The translations under genes and the position numbers were made by a program. Source: CAYPLH01 sp964411505 (GTDB lineage Bacteria > Bacillota > Clostridia > CAYPLH01 > DUMO01). Taken from it: 64,000 nt of DNA. Shown here piece after piece: positions 15,829 through 23,282 of the stretch. The first letter of the stretch is position 1. The number at the start of each line of letters is the position of its first letter. Where the stretch lies: NCBI GenBank assembly GCA_964411505.1, contig CAYPLH010000003.1, positions 1 to 64,000 of the forward strand, read 5' to 3'. The notes beneath the pieces are model-generated. The model worked only from the letters and a program-made list of their open reading frames with translations, did not search any database and was not told the DNA's origin.

Positions 15829-17739
15829 ATGTTGTTAATAATCATTCTGGCTGTTCCCCTGATTGGAGCGTTTGCCTTACTCCTCATGCGAAGCCTAAAG
15901 ATAAATATATCCTCAATCACCAGTGCTATTGTTCTTGTTCTGGGAGGTATAGGAGTAAAGAGTGTTTTTGAAGAAGGACCAATAAGCTTTAGAATTCCAC
16001 TTTTTGGCCCATTTACGCCTACCTTTTATGCCGATCATTTATCGATCATCTTTGTAATGCTTGCAGCATTCCTCTGGTTTGTTGTTTCAATATATAATCA
16101 AGAATATTTGAAGCATGAAGATGGGTCATTAGGCTTTGAGTTTTGTACATTACTGACAATAACAGCCGTCTTAGGGATTTTTCTGGCAGGTGATCTTATA
16201 ACAATGCTGCTTTTTTTTGAGCTGATGACTATCACATCCTTCTTCTGGGTTATTCATAAATGGAACAAAGAAGCAATCAGAGCCGGTTATTTTTACTTGT
16301 TTTTCAGTATTGTAGGGGGCTTTTTTCTTGCTTTTGGGATTGTGTTGATGGGTGCGGCTACTGATGTGTTACCAGCTATCGGCACAGGATTTATCACTGC
16401 TTTGGATTTTAGGATGTTTGCATTTAGTATTATTCTTTTTGTAGTGGGATTTGGGATTAAGGCGGGAATGGTTCCTTTGCATCTTTGGTTACCTCATGCT
16501 CATTCTGTGGCACCAACTCCTGGGAGTGCACTCCTTTCTGGACTGTTGATTAAGGTGGGAGCTTATGGTTTGATCCGGGTAGGTGAGTTTGTTGGTTGGG
16601 GTATGGAATCCAGAGATGGGATTGCTTGGTTAGGACCTTGTCTTGCGTCTTTAGGTACAATAACAATGCTGGTAGGTGTTGCAGCAGCTTTGCTCCAAAG
16701 TGATGCTAAGCGGCTTTTGGCTTACCATAGCATCAGTCAGATGGGTTATATTATCTTAGGACTGGGGCTTGGTCTATATTTAGGTTCAAATGGCGGGCTA
16801 GCTCTCTTAGGTGCTATCTACCATGTTATTAATCATGCTTTATTTAAAACCGCATTGTTTTTGGGCGTTGGAATTATTTATATTCAAACCAAAGAAACAA
16901 ATTTATATAACCTTGGAGGACTCTGGCGCCATTTTCCCATGACCGCTGTGTTTATGTTCATAGCTGTTTTAGGCATTACAGGTGCGCCAGGGTTAAATGG
17001 TTATGCTAGTAAGACGATGCTCCACCATGCAGTCAGTTTAGCTGCTGAAACCGGAACAACATGGGTTGTCTGGGTAGAACGGGTGTTTTTGTTGGTAGGC
17101 GTTGGTACAGCTGCTTCCTTTACTAAGCTGTATTATCTGATGTTTTTTGGGAAACCTTCTAAGATTAGGACTTTTGATAAAGTATCACCAAGACTTCTGG
17201 TGCCCATGAGTTTGCTAATCGTTGTTATGGTGGGATTTGGACTAGCACCTAAGGTTTTCCCCACTTATGCAGTGATACCTGCAGCTAAAGCATTAGGTAT
17301 GGGTAATGCTGCTTCCAACATGAATAGCTTATCATTTTGGGAGCTAGGCAATGTCTTAGGGATGCTAATTACCTTAGTCCTTGGTACATTCGTGTGCTAT
17401 GGGGGGATTAAAAGCAGAGCATTTCATTGGTGTCCTCCTGTCTGGTTAACACTGGAGGGGTTGGGAAAGCTGGTAGCTTTGAAAATTGTAACACTTTTTC
17501 GGATGGGTGAGGAGTTACTTCAATTAGTGACCAGATTTTTTCATAATTTGGGAAAAGCAATGAGAACTCATATGATCTCAGATTTTAGTAAATTTGATAA
17601 GAATCGGAGTGGTACAATCGGTAGATTTAAGTTAACTGGGATCAGTGCTGATGCAGCGTTGTTGATTATGGTATTAGTGTTTCTAATTGTATGGTATACT
17701 ATACAAAATCCGGAGTTGCCACAAGTGTTAAATATTTAG
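15829..17739 (+). CDS. Third antiporter-like subunit (NuoL/MrpA N-domain-like)
   Basis: A 636-residue membrane protein, longest of the three. Its first 500 residues are the proton-channel domain, with TMLLFFELMTITSFFW, GFGIKAGMVPLHLWLPHAH and PTPGSALLSGLLIKVG. The last 130 residues add extra helices and a basic amphipathic stretch before a final helix (ALLIMVLVFLIVWYT), comparable to the C-terminal extension of NuoL/MrpA. It is the last gene of the operon, 17 bases after its neighbour. No clear terminator follows before mgtE. Confidence 0.88.
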   Translation: MLLIIILAVPLIGAFALLLMRSLKINISSITSAIVLVLGGIGVKSVFEEGPISFRIPLFGPFTPTFYADHLSIIFVMLAAFLWFVVSIYNQEYLKHEDGSLGFEFCTLLTITAVLGIFLAGDLITMLLFFELMTITSFFWVIHKWNKEAIRAGYFYLFFSIVGGFFLAFGIVLMGAATDVLPAIGTGFITALDFRMFAFSIILFVVGFGIKAGMVPLHLWLPHAHSVAPTPGSALLSGLLIKVGAYGLIRVGEFVGWGMESRDGIAWLGPCLASLGTITMLVGVAAALLQSDAKRLLAYHSISQMGYIILGLGLGLYLGSNGGLALLGAIYHVINHALFKTALFLGVGIIYIQTKETNLYNLGGLWRHFPMTAVFMFIAVLGITGAPGLNGYASKTMLHHAVSLAAETGTTWVVWVERVFLLVGVGTAASFTKLYYLMFFGKPSKIRTFDKVSPRLLVPMSLLIVVMVGFGLAPKVFPTYAVIPAAKALGMGNAASNMNSLSFWELGNVLGMLITLVLGTFVCYGGIKSRAFHWCPPVWLTLEGLGKLVALKIVTLFRMGEELLQLVTRFFHNLGKAMRTHMISDFSKFDKNRSGTIGRFKLTGISADAALLIMVLVFLIVWYTIQNPELPQVLNI

Positions 17740-17766
17740 GACATTTATAGTTTCCCTTGGTATAAT
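17738..17766 (+). promoter_or_regulatory. Candidate promoter of mgtE
   Basis: AGGACA (17738-17743), a 17-base spacer and TATAAT (17761-17766), the latter preceded by TGG as an extended -10. It lies just after the last Mrp gene, so mgtE is probably transcribed separately. No M-box-like leader fits in the remaining 65 bases. Confidence 0.6.
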
Positions 17767-17833
17767 AGTAATGAAAAAGTGAACTAAAAATCTGTACACA
17801 CTTTTAAAAGCAGATTCATAGGAGGTAAGGCTA

Positions 17834-19183
17834 ATGGCAAAAGAATCAATAGAAAATAATATTATTAAACTTCTTGATGAGAAAAAGTATAAAGACATTG
17901 TACAGATTATCGTTGCTATGCAACCTTTTGATATTGCCGCCCTTTTTGAGGATATATCAGAAAAGCATACTCCTTTATTATTTAGAATTATACCAAAGGA
18001 TCTTGCAGCTGATACTTTTGTTGAAATGGATACCGAACAACAAGAAGTGTTAATACACAGTTTTTCTGATACAGAACTTAGAGATGTTGTAAATGAATTG
18101 TATATAGATGATATAGTAGATATTTTGGAAGAAATGCCAGCCAACGTTGTAAAACGAATTCTGAAAAACTCAAATTCACAGGCTAGAGTAATGATAAACA
18201 TAATACTTAAATATCCCCAGTTTTCTGCTGGAAGTATTATGACAACTGAGTTTGTCAGCCTGCGTTCTGATATGTCCATTGCTGATTCTATAAATCAGAT
18301 AAGAAAAAAGGGAATGAACAGCGAGACAATAGATACATGCTATGTTACAGATAGTGTTAATCACCTTGTGGGGATAATTACCATAAAAACAATAATTCTT
18401 TCTGAAGATAACAAAAAGATCATTGATGTTATGGATCAGAATGTTATTTTTGTTAACACTATCGAGGATCAGGAAGTAGTTGCTGGATTATTTGCCAAAT
18501 ACGACTTAACGGTTTTACCAGTAGTTGATAAGGAGTCGAGACTTGTTGGTATTATTACTGTAGATGACGTTTTAGACGTACTACTAGAAGAAACGACAGA
18601 AGACATAGAAAAGATGGCAGCTATCACTCCAACCCACAAGCCGTACCTTAAAAATACTGTTTTTGAGATATTCAAAAGCCGCATACCTTGGTTGCTTTTC
18701 CTTATGATTTCAGCAACCTTTACCGGTATGATAATAACTCGCTTTGAAGATGCATTGAAAACATATGTAATACTTACCGCATATATTCCTATGCTCATGG
18801 ATACCGGAGGAAACGCAGGAAGTCAGTCATCGGTTACAATTATTCGAGGTTTGTCTTTAAATGAGCTTGATTTTGGAGATATTATACATGTTGTATGGAA
18901 AGAGTTCAGGGTGGCTGTTTTGTGTGGAATTGCATTGGCGGTAATTAATTTTCTTAAGCTAACTATTATTGATACTATTAATATTTATATAGCAGCAGTG
19001 GTTTGTATTACGCTAGCGATAACTGTATTCATAGCCAAATTTGCAGGCTGCACTCTCCCTATGGTCGCAAAAAAGGTAGGACTTGACCCGGCAGTTATGG
19101 CAAGCCCATTTATTACCACCATTGTGGATGCCCTTTCACTTATTTTTTACTTTGGAATTGCGAGCTTATTGTTAGGAATTTGA
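17834..19183 (+). CDS. mgtE: Magnesium transporter MgtE
   Basis: A 449-residue magnesium channel. The N-terminal helical domain spans about residues 10-125, followed by two CBS domains (about 135-255) that sense cytoplasmic Mg, then a five-helix pore domain. TGGNAGSQSSVTIIRGL and SPFITTIVDALSL are the pore signatures; the conserved pore Asp is residue 432. GGAGGTAAGG precedes the ATG. It follows the Mrp operon but seems to have its own promoter. Codon use returns to the AGA-rich pattern of the rest of the window. Confidence 0.96.
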   Translation: MAKESIENNIIKLLDEKKYKDIVQIIVAMQPFDIAALFEDISEKHTPLLFRIIPKDLAADTFVEMDTEQQEVLIHSFSDTELRDVVNELYIDDIVDILEEMPANVVKRILKNSNSQARVMINIILKYPQFSAGSIMTTEFVSLRSDMSIADSINQIRKKGMNSETIDTCYVTDSVNHLVGIITIKTIILSEDNKKIIDVMDQNVIFVNTIEDQEVVAGLFAKYDLTVLPVVDKESRLVGIITVDDVLDVLLEETTEDIEKMAAITPTHKPYLKNTVFEIFKSRIPWLLFLMISATFTGMIITRFEDALKTYVILTAYIPMLMDTGGNAGSQSSVTIIRGLSLNELDFGDIIHVVWKEFRVAVLCGIALAVINFLKLTIIDTINIYIAAVVCITLAITVFIAKFAGCTLPMVAKKVGLDPAVMASPFITTIVDALSLIFYFGIASLLLGI

Positions 19184-19256
19184 TTAATAATATGTAAATG
19201 CTTAATGCGTTCTTCATGCACTCTGCCACAAAGAACACAAAGATATTAAAATGTAG

Positions 19257-19285
19257 TTGACACAAAATTCATAATTAAATATAAT
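19257..19285 (+). promoter_or_regulatory. Consensus sigma-A promoter of rpsU-yqeY
   Basis: TTGACA (19257-19262) and TATAAT (19280-19285) with exactly 17 bases between them, a perfect consensus match. It fits a highly expressed ribosomal protein gene; the leader is about 85 bases. Confidence 0.92.
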
Positions 19286-19379
19286 GTAGTGTGTGCTGTG
19301 TAAAGCATTTTCCGGTGGAGTGCAACTAAGGCAAGCTTATTCCCGGCACAATTGTTGTCATCGGAGGGAGGGAAAGCAC

Positions 19380-19556
19380 GTGGCAGAAATAAGAGTTAAA
19401 GAGAATGAGTCTCTCGATAGTGCATTAAAGAGATTTAAAAGACAATGCGCAAAGTCAGGCGTCCTCGCTGAAGTTAGAAAACGTGAGCATTATTTAAAGC
19501 CCAGCGTAAAAAGAAAGAAAAAATCTGAGGCTGCAAGAAAAAGAAAGTTTAAATAG
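19380..19556 (+). CDS. rpsU: 30S ribosomal protein S21
   Basis: A 58-residue basic protein of the small ribosomal subunit. It starts AEIRVKENESLDSALKRFKR, the standard bacterial S21 beginning, and ends in a Lys/Arg-rich tail. The start is GTG 19380, after GGAGGGAGGG; longer in-frame starts would add a Cys/His-rich stretch foreign to S21. It is followed by yqeY after 73 bases, the usual Firmicute arrangement. Confidence 0.97.
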   Translation: MAEIRVKENESLDSALKRFKRQCAKSGVLAEVRKREHYLKPSVKRKKKSEAARKRKFK

Positions 19557-19629
19557 TTTCATGCAGCATATAGTATTTTGATTTCCATAACAAACGATAT
19601 TATATTAGTACAAAAATGGGGGGATTTTT

Positions 19630-20073
19630 ATGTCCCTAAAGGAAAAACTGCTTGATGACTTAAAAACAGCAATGAAAAGTAAAGATGTAATCCGTAAAAA
19701 TGTTGTCCAGTTGATAAGATCAGCAGTTCTTCAGGTGGAAAAAGATGACCGTGTTACTCTTGATGATGACAGTATAATCACTGTAATAGCAAAAGAATTA
19801 AAAAAGCGTACAGATGCCTTACCCGAATATGAAAAAAGCGGGAGGCAGGATCTGATAGATGGACTAAAAACTGAAATTGACATACTGTATGGTTATTTAC
19901 CGCCACAGTTGACTGAAGATGAAATTGTTAAAATTGTTGATGAAACAATCAAAAGGACAGGTGCAAGCACTATCCGGGATATGGGAAAAGTGATGCAGGA
20001 GATTAAACCTCGGATAGAAGGTAGAGCTGATGGAAAAACGGTAAGTCAGATAGTTAAAACGAAATTAAAATAA
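19630..20073 (+). CDS. yqeY: GatB/YqeY domain protein
   Basis: A 147-residue cytoplasmic protein consisting of the YqeY domain, related to the tail of GatB, the amidotransferase subunit that contacts tRNA. KEKLLDDLKTAMKSKD at the start and the block GASTIRDMGKVMQEIKPRIEGRADG at the end (here given in part by position 117-141) are typical. The biochemical role of the free-standing protein is not established. It follows rpsU and ends in a strong terminator. Confidence 0.94.
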   Translation: MSLKEKLLDDLKTAMKSKDVIRKNVVQLIRSAVLQVEKDDRVTLDDDSIITVIAKELKKRTDALPEYEKSGRQDLIDGLKTEIDILYGYLPPQLTEDEIVKIVDETIKRTGASTIRDMGKVMQEIKPRIEGRADGKTVSQIVKTKLK

Positions 20074-20101
20074 AAAAGCTCGATGAAAATCGAGCTTTTT
20101 T
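20073..20101 (+). terminator. Terminator of rpsU-yqeY
   Basis: AAAAAGCTCGAT and ATCGAGCTTTTTT form a perfect 12-bp stem with a GAAA tetraloop and a T-run. It begins on the last base of the yqeY stop codon. Confidence 0.95.
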
Positions 20102-20125
20102 ATTAGAGCGTTAAAAGGTGAAAAA

Positions 20126-22579
20126 ATGCAATTAGACAAGAAGATAAGAATATATAACAACATTGATGAAGAAAAGATTGAAAGTTTTTCACATAGTGCA
20201 GGAATTTCAAGTCTGCTAGCAAAAGTATTTCTAAGCCGAGGTATTGAGGATGAAACTTTGGTAAAAAGATTTTTGTCCCCCTCCTTAAGTGACCTTTACA
20301 GTCCATTCCTTCTAAAGGATATGGACAAGGCTGTTGAAAGGATATTAGAGGCACTTGACAATGGTGAAAAGATACTGATATATGGAGATTACGATGCAGA
20401 TGGAGTGACAAGCACATCAGTTTTGTACAATTTTCTTTCATCTATGACAAAAGATGTCGATTTCTACATACCTCATAGAGTAAAAGATGGTTATGGCATT
20501 GTTAAAGATGCAGTTGATAAATTGCTATTTCATGAGTATTCCCTTTTTATATCTGTAGACTGTGGCACTACTGCAGTTAGCGAGATTGAGTATATAAATG
20601 AAAAAGGAGTAGACATAATCGTTACTGATCATCATAAATGCAAAGACTGTTTACCTAATGCTTATGCAATAATAAATCCACAAAGACTAGATTGCAAATA
20701 TCCTTTTAAAGGTCTAGCAGGAGTAGGAGTGGTATACAAGCTTGTACACGCGCTTAGTGAAACATTGGGGCTTATGGATGCACAAAACAATTATCTTGAC
20801 CTTGTCGCTTTAGGAACAATAGCTGACATTATGCCTCTTGTTGGGGAGAACAGGATAATAGTTAAACATGGACTAAAAATGATGGAAGACACATCAAATA
20901 TTGGTCTTAAAACACTGATTGATAATTCAGGACTTAAAGACAGTAAGCTTAATACTTGGTCTGCAGGCTTTATTTTAGGTCCACGCATCAATGCAGGAGG
21001 AAGGATAGGAGATGCTTCAAAAAGTGTAAAGCTTTTTACTACAGACAACAGTACCGAAGCTCTTGAAATAGTTGCTGAGCTAAACTCAGAAAATACATTT
21101 AGGCAGGAAACTGAAGCAAAAATCCTAGAAGAAGCAATTAAATTTATTGAAGAGCAAATTGATGTCAATAAAGAAAGAGTAATAGTTACATATGGAGAAA
21201 GCTGGCACCAGGGCGTAATCGGAATAGTAGCATCGCGAATAACCGAACGTTACATGCGACCGTGTATAGTTATGTCAATTGAGGATGGTTTTGCAAAGGG
21301 CTCAGGCAGAAGTATTGATGGGTTTAACCTCTTTAGTGCATTAGAACACTGTAAAGAGTATCTTGACGATTTTGGAGGGCATGAGCTGGCGGCAGGTTTG
21401 ACAATAAAGGAAGAAAATATTGAAAAGTTCCGAGAATTAATTAACCTATATGCAGATAAAATGCTCAATGAACAGGACTTTTATCCCAAAGTTTATATTG
21501 ATGTGAGTTTGGACAAGGATGATCTTAATATAGAAAGTGTAAAAGAGCTTGAGCTTATGGAGCCTTTTGGCATGGGCAATCCAGCTCCTGTGTTTGAATA
21601 CGGTAATCTTAAAATTGATGATATACGTACTGTAGGTGATAAAAAGCATTTAAAGATAAGATTTCGGGATAAGGATTTGCTTACTGACGCAATTGGGTTC
21701 AATATGGGTGATTTGTTTGGTAAAATCAATAATAACTTGGCATTTGATGTAATTGGTTCCTTAGAAATAAATAGATGGAATAATACTGAAAAGGTTCAGT
21801 TAAAGATGAAAGATTTAAGGCTGCATGATGATCTTATGTTGGACTATGCCTATTATAAAAGTTTGGATGGTTATCTAAAGTTTGAGGAACCTACAAAAGG
21901 GAACTTTGAAATTATTGATTCTGCCTTGATTACTGATAAAGTATTGAATCTGAGAGAAATGGGAAAAAAGGTTGCATTGGTTAGTAATTCAATTGATTAT
22001 ATACGAGAATTAAGTAAAAAAATAAAAAAATCTTATGTAAATCTTAAAAAACAATTAAAAATCTGTTATACTGATTTTAATATTTTTGATATTGATGGAA
22101 TATCTGTTTATATTAATCCGAACCCTATCACAACGGAATTTAGAGATGTTGACAATGTAGTTTTTTATGGGACCTGGCTTGGTGAAGCATACTTAACACG
22201 ACTAATGGAAAAGACCGAGGGAGTTGATGTTATTGTTGCAAATGCCAGCGCTGACTTTTCAAAACTAAGTGTCATTATTCCTGAAAGAAGTGATTTGGAA
22301 GCTTGTTATCGCCAGTTGAAAAAATATAGTACAAAGACTATACTTATAGATGATATATTTGTTTTTGCATACAGTGTATCAAAAACATACAAAGTTAGAA
22401 TGAATTTTTACAAAGCAAAAAAGTGTATTGAAATATTTGAGGAGCTTGGTCTTGTAATGTCAAGTGCTACAGGGACAAATTCGCTATCTGTAAGCCTTAC
22501 AAACAGTGGAAAGGTCAAACTCGACAATTCAAATATATACAAAAAAATGAGAGAATTGAGAGAATATCTGGAGGGATAG
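20126..22579 (+). CDS. recJ: Single-stranded-DNA-specific exonuclease RecJ
   Basis: An 817-residue 5'-3' exonuclease for ssDNA, used in recombination and mismatch repair. Motif I GDYDADGVTS is near residue 94, DHHKC with the DHH motif near 172, and the DHHA1 region with GRINAGGRIG and GSGRSIDGFNL follows. The last 250 residues form the less conserved C-terminal part seen in many clostridial RecJ proteins. AAAGGTG precedes the ATG. Only 3 bases separate it from apt, so the two are co-transcribed. Confidence 0.96.
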   Translation: MQLDKKIRIYNNIDEEKIESFSHSAGISSLLAKVFLSRGIEDETLVKRFLSPSLSDLYSPFLLKDMDKAVERILEALDNGEKILIYGDYDADGVTSTSVLYNFLSSMTKDVDFYIPHRVKDGYGIVKDAVDKLLFHEYSLFISVDCGTTAVSEIEYINEKGVDIIVTDHHKCKDCLPNAYAIINPQRLDCKYPFKGLAGVGVVYKLVHALSETLGLMDAQNNYLDLVALGTIADIMPLVGENRIIVKHGLKMMEDTSNIGLKTLIDNSGLKDSKLNTWSAGFILGPRINAGGRIGDASKSVKLFTTDNSTEALEIVAELNSENTFRQETEAKILEEAIKFIEEQIDVNKERVIVTYGESWHQGVIGIVASRITERYMRPCIVMSIEDGFAKGSGRSIDGFNLFSALEHCKEYLDDFGGHELAAGLTIKEENIEKFRELINLYADKMLNEQDFYPKVYIDVSLDKDDLNIESVKELELMEPFGMGNPAPVFEYGNLKIDDIRTVGDKKHLKIRFRDKDLLTDAIGFNMGDLFGKINNNLAFDVIGSLEINRWNNTEKVQLKMKDLRLHDDLMLDYAYYKSLDGYLKFEEPTKGNFEIIDSALITDKVLNLREMGKKVALVSNSIDYIRELSKKIKKSYVNLKKQLKICYTDFNIFDIDGISVYINPNPITTEFRDVDNVVFYGTWLGEAYLTRLMEKTEGVDVIVANASADFSKLSVIIPERSDLEACYRQLKKYSTKTILIDDIFVFAYSVSKTYKVRMNFYKAKKCIEIFEELGLVMSSATGTNSLSVSLTNSGKVKLDNSNIYKKMRELREYLEG

Positions 22580-22582
22580 TTA

Positions 22583-23098
22583 GTGGACTTTAAATCAAAA
22601 TTGAGACATGTAATTGATTTTCCTAAGGAAGGTATTGACTTTATTGATGTTACAACTGTTTTGCAGGATGGTGAGGCCTTCAAACAAGCGCTTGATCAGA
22701 TGACTGAAAAAGTAGATTCCTTTGGGGCTGTTGATCTTATCGTTGCCCCTGAGTCAAGAGGATTTATATTTGGAGCACCAATTTCCTATGCAAAGGGAAT
22801 TGGATTCGCACCTATAAGAAAACCGGGCAAACTTCCGTACAAAACTTTAAAGATTGAGTATGAGCTTGAATATGGGACTGATACTTTGGAAATACACGAA
22901 GATGCCGTAAAACCAGGTCAGAGGGTTTTAATTGTAGACGACTTACTTGCAACAGGCGGTACTATTGAATCCAATATAAAGCTTGTTGAACAATTGGGGG
23001 GAGAGGTAGTAGGTCTTCTTTTCTTTGTTGAGCTGGATGTTTTGAAAGGAAGAGAAAAGTTAAATGACTATAAGATTGAATCTATAGTTCATTTATAA
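22583..23098 (+). CDS. apt: Adenine phosphoribosyltransferase
   Basis: A 171-residue purine-salvage enzyme that makes AMP from adenine and PRPP. The PRPP-binding motif VLIVDDLLATGGT is at about residues 113-125, and the N-terminal FPKEGIDFIDVT and mid-protein ESRGFIFGAP are typical of Apt. GTG start after GGAGGG. It lies between recJ and relA, an order widespread in Firmicutes. Confidence 0.97.
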   Translation: MDFKSKLRHVIDFPKEGIDFIDVTTVLQDGEAFKQALDQMTEKVDSFGAVDLIVAPESRGFIFGAPISYAKGIGFAPIRKPGKLPYKTLKIEYELEYGTDTLEIHEDAVKPGQRVLIVDDLLATGGTIESNIKLVEQLGGEVVGLLFFVELDVLKGREKLNDYKIESIVHL

Positions 23099-23122
23099 TT
23101 GTTTCTATATTACGATTTGCAA

Positions 23123-23200
23123 AATGATATTTGTGTAGCAATATCATTGGGTTTTTATGGCATAATAAAGCTAATTGTTTTTTGCTACACACTTATCATT
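23123..23200 (+). promoter_or_regulatory. Competing hairpins in the relA leader
   Basis: Bases 23123-23141 and 23182-23200 can pair over 17 of 19 positions (AATGATA and TGTGTAGCAA with their complements). The first arm can instead pair locally: AATGATAT (23123-23130) with ATATCATT (23141-23148), followed by GGGTTTTTA. The two folds exclude each other, the layout of an attenuator, though they could also be plain 3'-end structures of apt. Confidence 0.45.
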
Positions 23201-23230
23201 ACTGATTATGTAAGTGAAATCAGTTTTTTT
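23201..23230 (+). terminator. Terminator between apt and relA
   Basis: ACTGATT (23201-23207) and AATCAGT (23218-23224) form a 7-bp stem followed by six further T. It lies about 50 bases before relA and would end recJ-apt transcription or attenuate read-through into relA. Confidence 0.7.
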
Positions 23231-23282
23231 AAAACCAAAAGCGCAATTTTTAAGTTAAAGAACCTTAAGAGGGAATGATTTA

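Noticed and set aside
9191..17739. Membrane-bound hydrogenase or complex I
   Set aside because: Gene order matches the Mbh membrane arm, but no NiFe hydrogenase subunits, maturation genes or iron-sulfur subunits are present, so an Mrp antiporter is the simpler reading.
17740..17833. Magnesium riboswitch (M-box) ahead of mgtE
   Set aside because: Fewer than 70 bases remain between the promoter and the start codon and no M-box blocks are visible.
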